From: CAYFKJ01 sp964401845
Lineage (GTDB): Bacteria; Pseudomonadota; Alphaproteobacteria; UBA2966
Direction: 5' to 3'
Assembly: GCA_964401845.1 (NCBI GenBank)
Contig: CAYOAD010000227.1
Span: 1 to 6,069 of the forward strand
DNA length: 6,069 bases
The notes under the pieces were generated by a model, which worked only from the letters and a program-made list of their open reading frames with translations, was not told where the DNA came from and did not search any database. Positions 5,846-6,069 of this stretch are shown here, in pieces. Within the stretch, counting starts at the first letter, position 1. Each line of letters starts with the position of its first letter. The position numbers were made by a program, and so were the translations under genes.

Positions 5846-6069
5846 AGCGCCGCAGCTTCACCCGAGGTACTTTGATGGTCGGTGCCGTGCTGGCCGCCAG
5901 TACCCTTCCCTACGGTTTGTCCCAGCTTCTGTCGCCGGGATTGGCCCAGCCCAAGCGCAACTACCTGAGACCCCCCGGCGCTTTGAAGGATGACGACCAA
6001 TTTATCGCCGCCTGCATCGGCTGCGGAGTGTGCGGAGAGGTTTGCCCGCCCCGCTGTATAATATTCCAC
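5842..6069 (+). CDS. napG: Second NapG-type ferredoxin, N-terminal part (runs off the window end)
   Basis: Seventy-six codons of an open frame are present, with no stop before the window edge. The start ATG overlaps the NapH stop as ATGA, so translation is probably coupled. The protein begins with a Tat signal (KRRSFTRGTL), a hydrophobic stretch and a likely cut after A35 (PGLA). It then has the NapG mark NYLRPPGAL at 40-48. The first [4Fe-4S] motif is CIGCGVCGEVCP (C58, C61, C64, C68), followed by an extra cysteine C72 in CPPRC, matching C64 of the first copy. It is clearly a paralogue of the protein at 4267-4839 and not an exact duplicate: the signal region is longer and about half of the aligned residues differ. 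It probably serves the same NapH or a second acceptor. The remaining clusters cannot be seen here. Confidence 0.9.
   Translation, partial: MKRRSFTRGTLMVGAVLAASTLPYGLSQLLSPGLAQPKRNYLRPPGALKDDDQFIAACIGCGVCGEVCPPRCIIFH

Overview
The window holds one tightly packed operon segment, entirely on the + strand, encoding a periplasmic molybdenum oxidoreductase of the NapA (periplasmic nitrate reductase) family with its electron-transfer partners. The mix of NapC-, NapA-, NapG- and NapH-like proteins, Tat signals and c-type haem motifs points to a Gram-negative bacterium that respires anaerobically or facultatively. Codon third positions are mostly G/C. My best guess is a proteobacterium, possibly an alphaproteobacterium, but nothing in the window fixes the lineage.

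Layout: 1-112 contains the 3' end of an unidentified upstream gene, with the reading frame ambiguous. 113-787 encodes a membrane-anchored NapC/NirT-type cytochrome with five CXXCH motifs instead of the usual four. 854-1510 encodes a secreted cytochrome c made of two class I-like domains. 1525-4230 encodes the large Tat-exported molybdopterin/[4Fe-4S] catalytic subunit. 4267-4839 encodes a NapG-type four-cluster ferredoxin, 4832-5845 a NapH-type membrane Fe-S protein, and 5842-6069 the first 76 codons of a second NapG-type ferredoxin, cut by the window end. Gaps between genes are short (66, 14 and 36 bases). The last three genes overlap (8 and 4 bases), which suggests one transcript with translational coupling. 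There is no gene-free stretch of 300 bases or more, and I saw no tRNA, rRNA, CRISPR array, insertion sequence or convincing terminator.

How it probably works (inference): two quinol-oxidising routes converge on the catalytic subunit. One is the NapC-like cytochrome, passing electrons to the dihaem cytochrome and on to the NapA-like enzyme. The other is a NapH/NapG module with two different NapG proteins. No NapB and no NapD are visible. The order napC, cytochrome, napA, napG, napH resembles the napCMADGH arrangement known from Desulfovibrio desulfuricans more than enterobacterial napFDAGHBC. The unusual points are the fifth haem of the NapC protein, the NapB replacement, the divergent 901-residue catalytic subunit whose true substrate is open, and the duplicated NapG. 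I regard this as a variant Nap-type respiratory system, not as a demonstrated new pathway.
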